DNA from: Blastomyces gilchristii SLH14081
Lineage: Eukaryota; Ascomycota; Eurotiomycetes; Onygenales; Ajellomycetaceae
Assembly: GCF_000003855.2 (NCBI RefSeq)
Contig: NW_003101673.1
Location: forward strand, 1,131,900 to 1,195,899
DNA: 64,000 nucleotides
Reading direction: 5' to 3'
This document shows positions 61,812 to 64,000 of this stretch, piece after piece (the stretch's first letter is position 1; the number at the start of each line of letters is the position of its first letter). The notes beneath the pieces are model-generated. The model had not been told where the DNA came from. It saw only the letters and a program-made list of their open reading frames with translations, and made no database searches. The translations under genes were made by a program, and so were the position numbers.

Positions 61812-63311
61812 CTAGATAGGAGGTGGATTCAAATCGAGACCATCAACTGTCAACTTGAAAGCGTCGTTCCTCGAATAGCTCCCCGCAACATCCAAATCCA
61901 ACCTGCCCCTTTCACAGTCCTCAAAATCGACTTCTGTAATTAGGATGTGGCTGCTGTCATCACCATCATCGCCATCAGACACATTCCAGATTGGGCCCGC
62001 TAGCACATTTCCCATAGGGCCAACTATGCAAGAGCCGCCGCCGGACAAGTAAGTGTCAGAGGACAGTGACGATGTGGAGGCTGCCCCCTTCTTGGTATCC
62101 GCTGTATGATCTGGCCATGTAATTTCGTGCTCGTCTTCCGTTATAATAGATTTTCTACGGCATTTTGTGGGGTCGGGGACCGACGGGGGATCCGGATGTG
62201 GTTCGGAAGGAGAGGTCATTATTGACTGCGTCGGTGATGAAAGAGTGGCGAATGGATCGGCATCTTGTTCCGTTACTCCCACTCCATCGACGGCTGTGCT
62301 ATTGGTATGATACTCCGCTCCGGGGGATGGGTGGATCCCACCGCCCGTTTCAGGGAGGTTTTCCTGGGTAATCTTGGTAGTCTTGGGTGCGTTAGGATCA
62401 TTGCATGGCCACACAATCTCATGTGATCCTTCTAGGGTAGTCATCGAAGGTTGTCGTCGCCGTCGTATTGATCGAAAACTGGTCGATGGCTTGGCTTCAA
62501 TTGTGTGGTGGCTTGCGACATTAGTATGTCCCTGACCCGCTGTGATCCACGAAGGAAGCTGGCTTTTCCGAACACATTGGTTGGCGCTCAACACAACAGT
62601 TCTCCCTTCAAACGCCACTGTGCGCATCAATGGCAGCCAGGTATCACGCGCGTCTGCAGTTGGGGCGAGGTAGAGGTTCACATTCTGGGAATAGAGACTC
62701 TGTCGTAGCAGGGGCATGCAGTTCTCCCAGCATATGGCAGCTGCTAGCGTCAGTTTCACCCCGTTAATCTCGGTGGTAACGGCCTTCAGGGTTGACGGGG
62801 ATCCTTGTGCCCATACCAGCCGCTCGCTACCAGTAGGCATCACCTTTCTTCGTTTCCCCAACGTCCCTCGCTTGGAATCCACGTAGACGACGGCACAGTA
62901 CAAACTCCCACCGGCTCTCTCAATCAAGCCAACAATGAGCAGAACTCCCGTCTCCCGCGCGACCCGTTCTAGATACTCCCTCGTACCATCGCCCCGGTAA
63001 TTCTTCCCCTTCGCAACTGGAAGAGTCCTTTCAATCCAGTCATCTCCAGCACCAACAGGGGTATCCCCAAGGTCAACTGCAGCGTGAAAGTAGTGTAGAT
63101 ACTGCTCGCGGCCAATAGGGTCTCGAGCCCCAACGGAGGCACCAAAGGTGCAAGTTCGCGGATAACCACCCAAATATGCTTCTGGGAAAAGCAGGACGTG
63201 GGCTCCACGGGACATAGCAAGGCGCGTAGTGCATTCTAAGGCTTGGAGGGTATCAGACAAGGTGTCCCGAGTGCGCGATTGCGCGACTGCGACGGTTAAT
63301 TTCTGCGGCAT
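61812..63311 (-). CDS. Nitrilase (carbon-nitrogen hydrolase) with long disordered insert
   Basis: Predicted to hydrolyse nitriles to acids (or amides), a cytosolic detoxification/nitrogen-scavenging enzyme. Intronless, 499 residues. The catalytic triad is visible: Glu44 in [13 protein letters not shown], Lys156 in [18 protein letters not shown], Cys194 in [14 protein letters not shown]. The last has the CWEN form of the nitrilase branch. [20 protein letters not shown] and [12 protein letters not shown] follow. Typical family length is about 330-360. Here a Ser/Pro/Thr-rich insert (about 263-420) separates the core from the last strand block [20 protein letters not shown]. The insert holds two copies of HEI[VT]WP (residues about 296 and 395). 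Substrate cannot be inferred. Confidence 0.93.
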   Translation of the reverse strand: MPQKLTVAVAQSRTRDTLSDTLQALECTTRLAMSRGAHVLLFPEAYLGGYPRTCTFGASVGARDPIGREQYLHYFHAAVDLGDTPVGAGDDWIERTLPVAKGKNYRGDGTREYLERVARETGVLLIVGLIERAGGSLYCAVVYVDSKRGTLGKRRKVMPTGSERLVWAQGSPSTLKAVTTEINGVKLTLAAAICWENCMPLLRQSLYSQNVNLYLAPTADARDTWLPLMRTVAFEGRTVVLSANQCVRKSQLPSWITAGQGHTNVASHHTIEAKPSTSFRSIRRRRQPSMTTLEGSHEIVWPCNDPNAPKTTKITQENLPETGGGIHPSPGAEYHTNSTAVDGVGVTEQDADPFATLSSPTQSIMTSPSEPHPDPPSVPDPTKCRRKSIITEDEHEITWPDHTADTKKGAASTSSLSSDTYLSGGGSCIVGPMGNVLAGPIWNVSDGDDGDDSSHILITEVDFEDCERGRLDLDVAGSYSRNDAFKLTVDGLDLNPPPI

Positions 63312-64000
63312 GATTGCTCACTTAGGCGACTCAGTTCGGCTGAGTAGCGGGTGGGTGGCCCACGAGTAAACTGGGCGAGGAGATATATGGTATACTTAAC
63401 CGGTAAGCAGAGGACGTTTTCACCCCAATCCCCGTCGATAAAAGAGCCAAAGCCCGAGCGGGGACAGTTGCGCCGTCGGGTGTATGTATGGATGCATGTA
63501 TGTATGTATGTGCGTGGCGGCTGGGTTCGGCAATGTGATTCCCCGCTCTGCGGGATGATGTAATAGCCGGCCTCGGCGTACTTGGTTGTCAACTGCGAGG
63601 AATCAAATATTTGATTATAATTTCACCAATATCCCTCAATTTGTGCCCGAGCCCTTGGAACTAGAAGTTTACATGCTAAATAAGGCAATCCCCAAAGATT
63701 CTTGTGAGTCTGCCCTACTTTTTGGTTGGCATTCTGAAACTCATGTCAAGGGTGGAGTTTTCTGTTGAACAGTACTCTGTACCGTACCTTCATTTAGAAA
63801 TCCCGCACACAAAGATGATGTAAGTGGATTTTTCAATGAACAATATTATCATGGGCTATCAAGGTTAGTCAGATTAAGAGCGTCCTGCTTTCGGAAGCCG
63901 CCTATTTAGGGATCCGCAAGCATAGCCCAGCAGGCCTGCATTATCCCCCCCGCGGAACCATTCATTCGCGCACATTAGATCGAGCTTTCTGAGGAGGCGG
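63312..64000. other. Nitrilase upstream region to window end
   Basis: Contains a short (TATG)n tract at about 63483-63512. No complete gene recognised; a gene beginning beyond 64000 cannot be assessed. Confidence 0.4.

Overview
The window looks like a filamentous ascomycete chromosome, most plausibly Onygenales/Ajellomycetaceae (Blastomyces- or Emmonsia-like). Genes have short GT..AG introns and encode NADPH oxidase, Nas2, Rtc3, NRDE2, Utp10 and a fungal nitrilase. A sharp junction separates an AT-rich, mutated repeat block (about 1-27,100) from a normal-composition gene block (about 27,100-64,000). The species is an inference from this pattern, not from a database match.

Repeat block. Almost nothing here codes intact protein. 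I reconstruct several nested mobile elements from target-site duplications (TSDs). A Copia retrotransposon (8395-14948) has two 146-bp LTRs and a 5-bp TSD, and sits inside an unknown repeat (X). X also occurs inverted at 1-2484. In a second unknown repeat (Y), a tRNA-derived SINE (minus) was hit by a second SINE (plus), which was hit by a 7.64-kb Tad-like LINE (16348-23987). The TSDs of these three layers are 14, 15 and 14 bp. A further SINE has a 12-bp TSD, and two 505/506-bp DNA elements have 8-bp TSDs. LINE and SINE share an (AAT)n 3' end. The block is depleted of CC/GG and CG, while CA/TG stay common. As a result many tryptophan codons of the LINE and Copia frames read TGA.

Gene block, left to right: Ran GTPase (-), Nas2 proteasome-assembly chaperone (-), a DH/PH RhoGEF (+), Rtc3/SBDS-like (+), DDR48-like stress protein (-), NADPH oxidase NoxA-like (-), a four-helix membrane protein resembling p22phox/PRO41-NoxD (+), a TDG/MUG DNA glycosylase (+), NRDE2 (-), Utp10 (+) and a nitrilase with a long disordered insert (-). 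Exon structures were deduced by eye from splice signals, frame and family conservation. All eleven models close in frame.

Functional links: Nas2 and Ran are housekeeping genes. The Nox catalytic subunit and its probable membrane partner are divergently placed about 4.8 kb apart. NRDE2 (nuclear RNA surveillance) and Utp10 (SSU processome) share a 323-bp bidirectional promoter region. I found no functional tRNA gene, rRNA, CRISPR array or virus.
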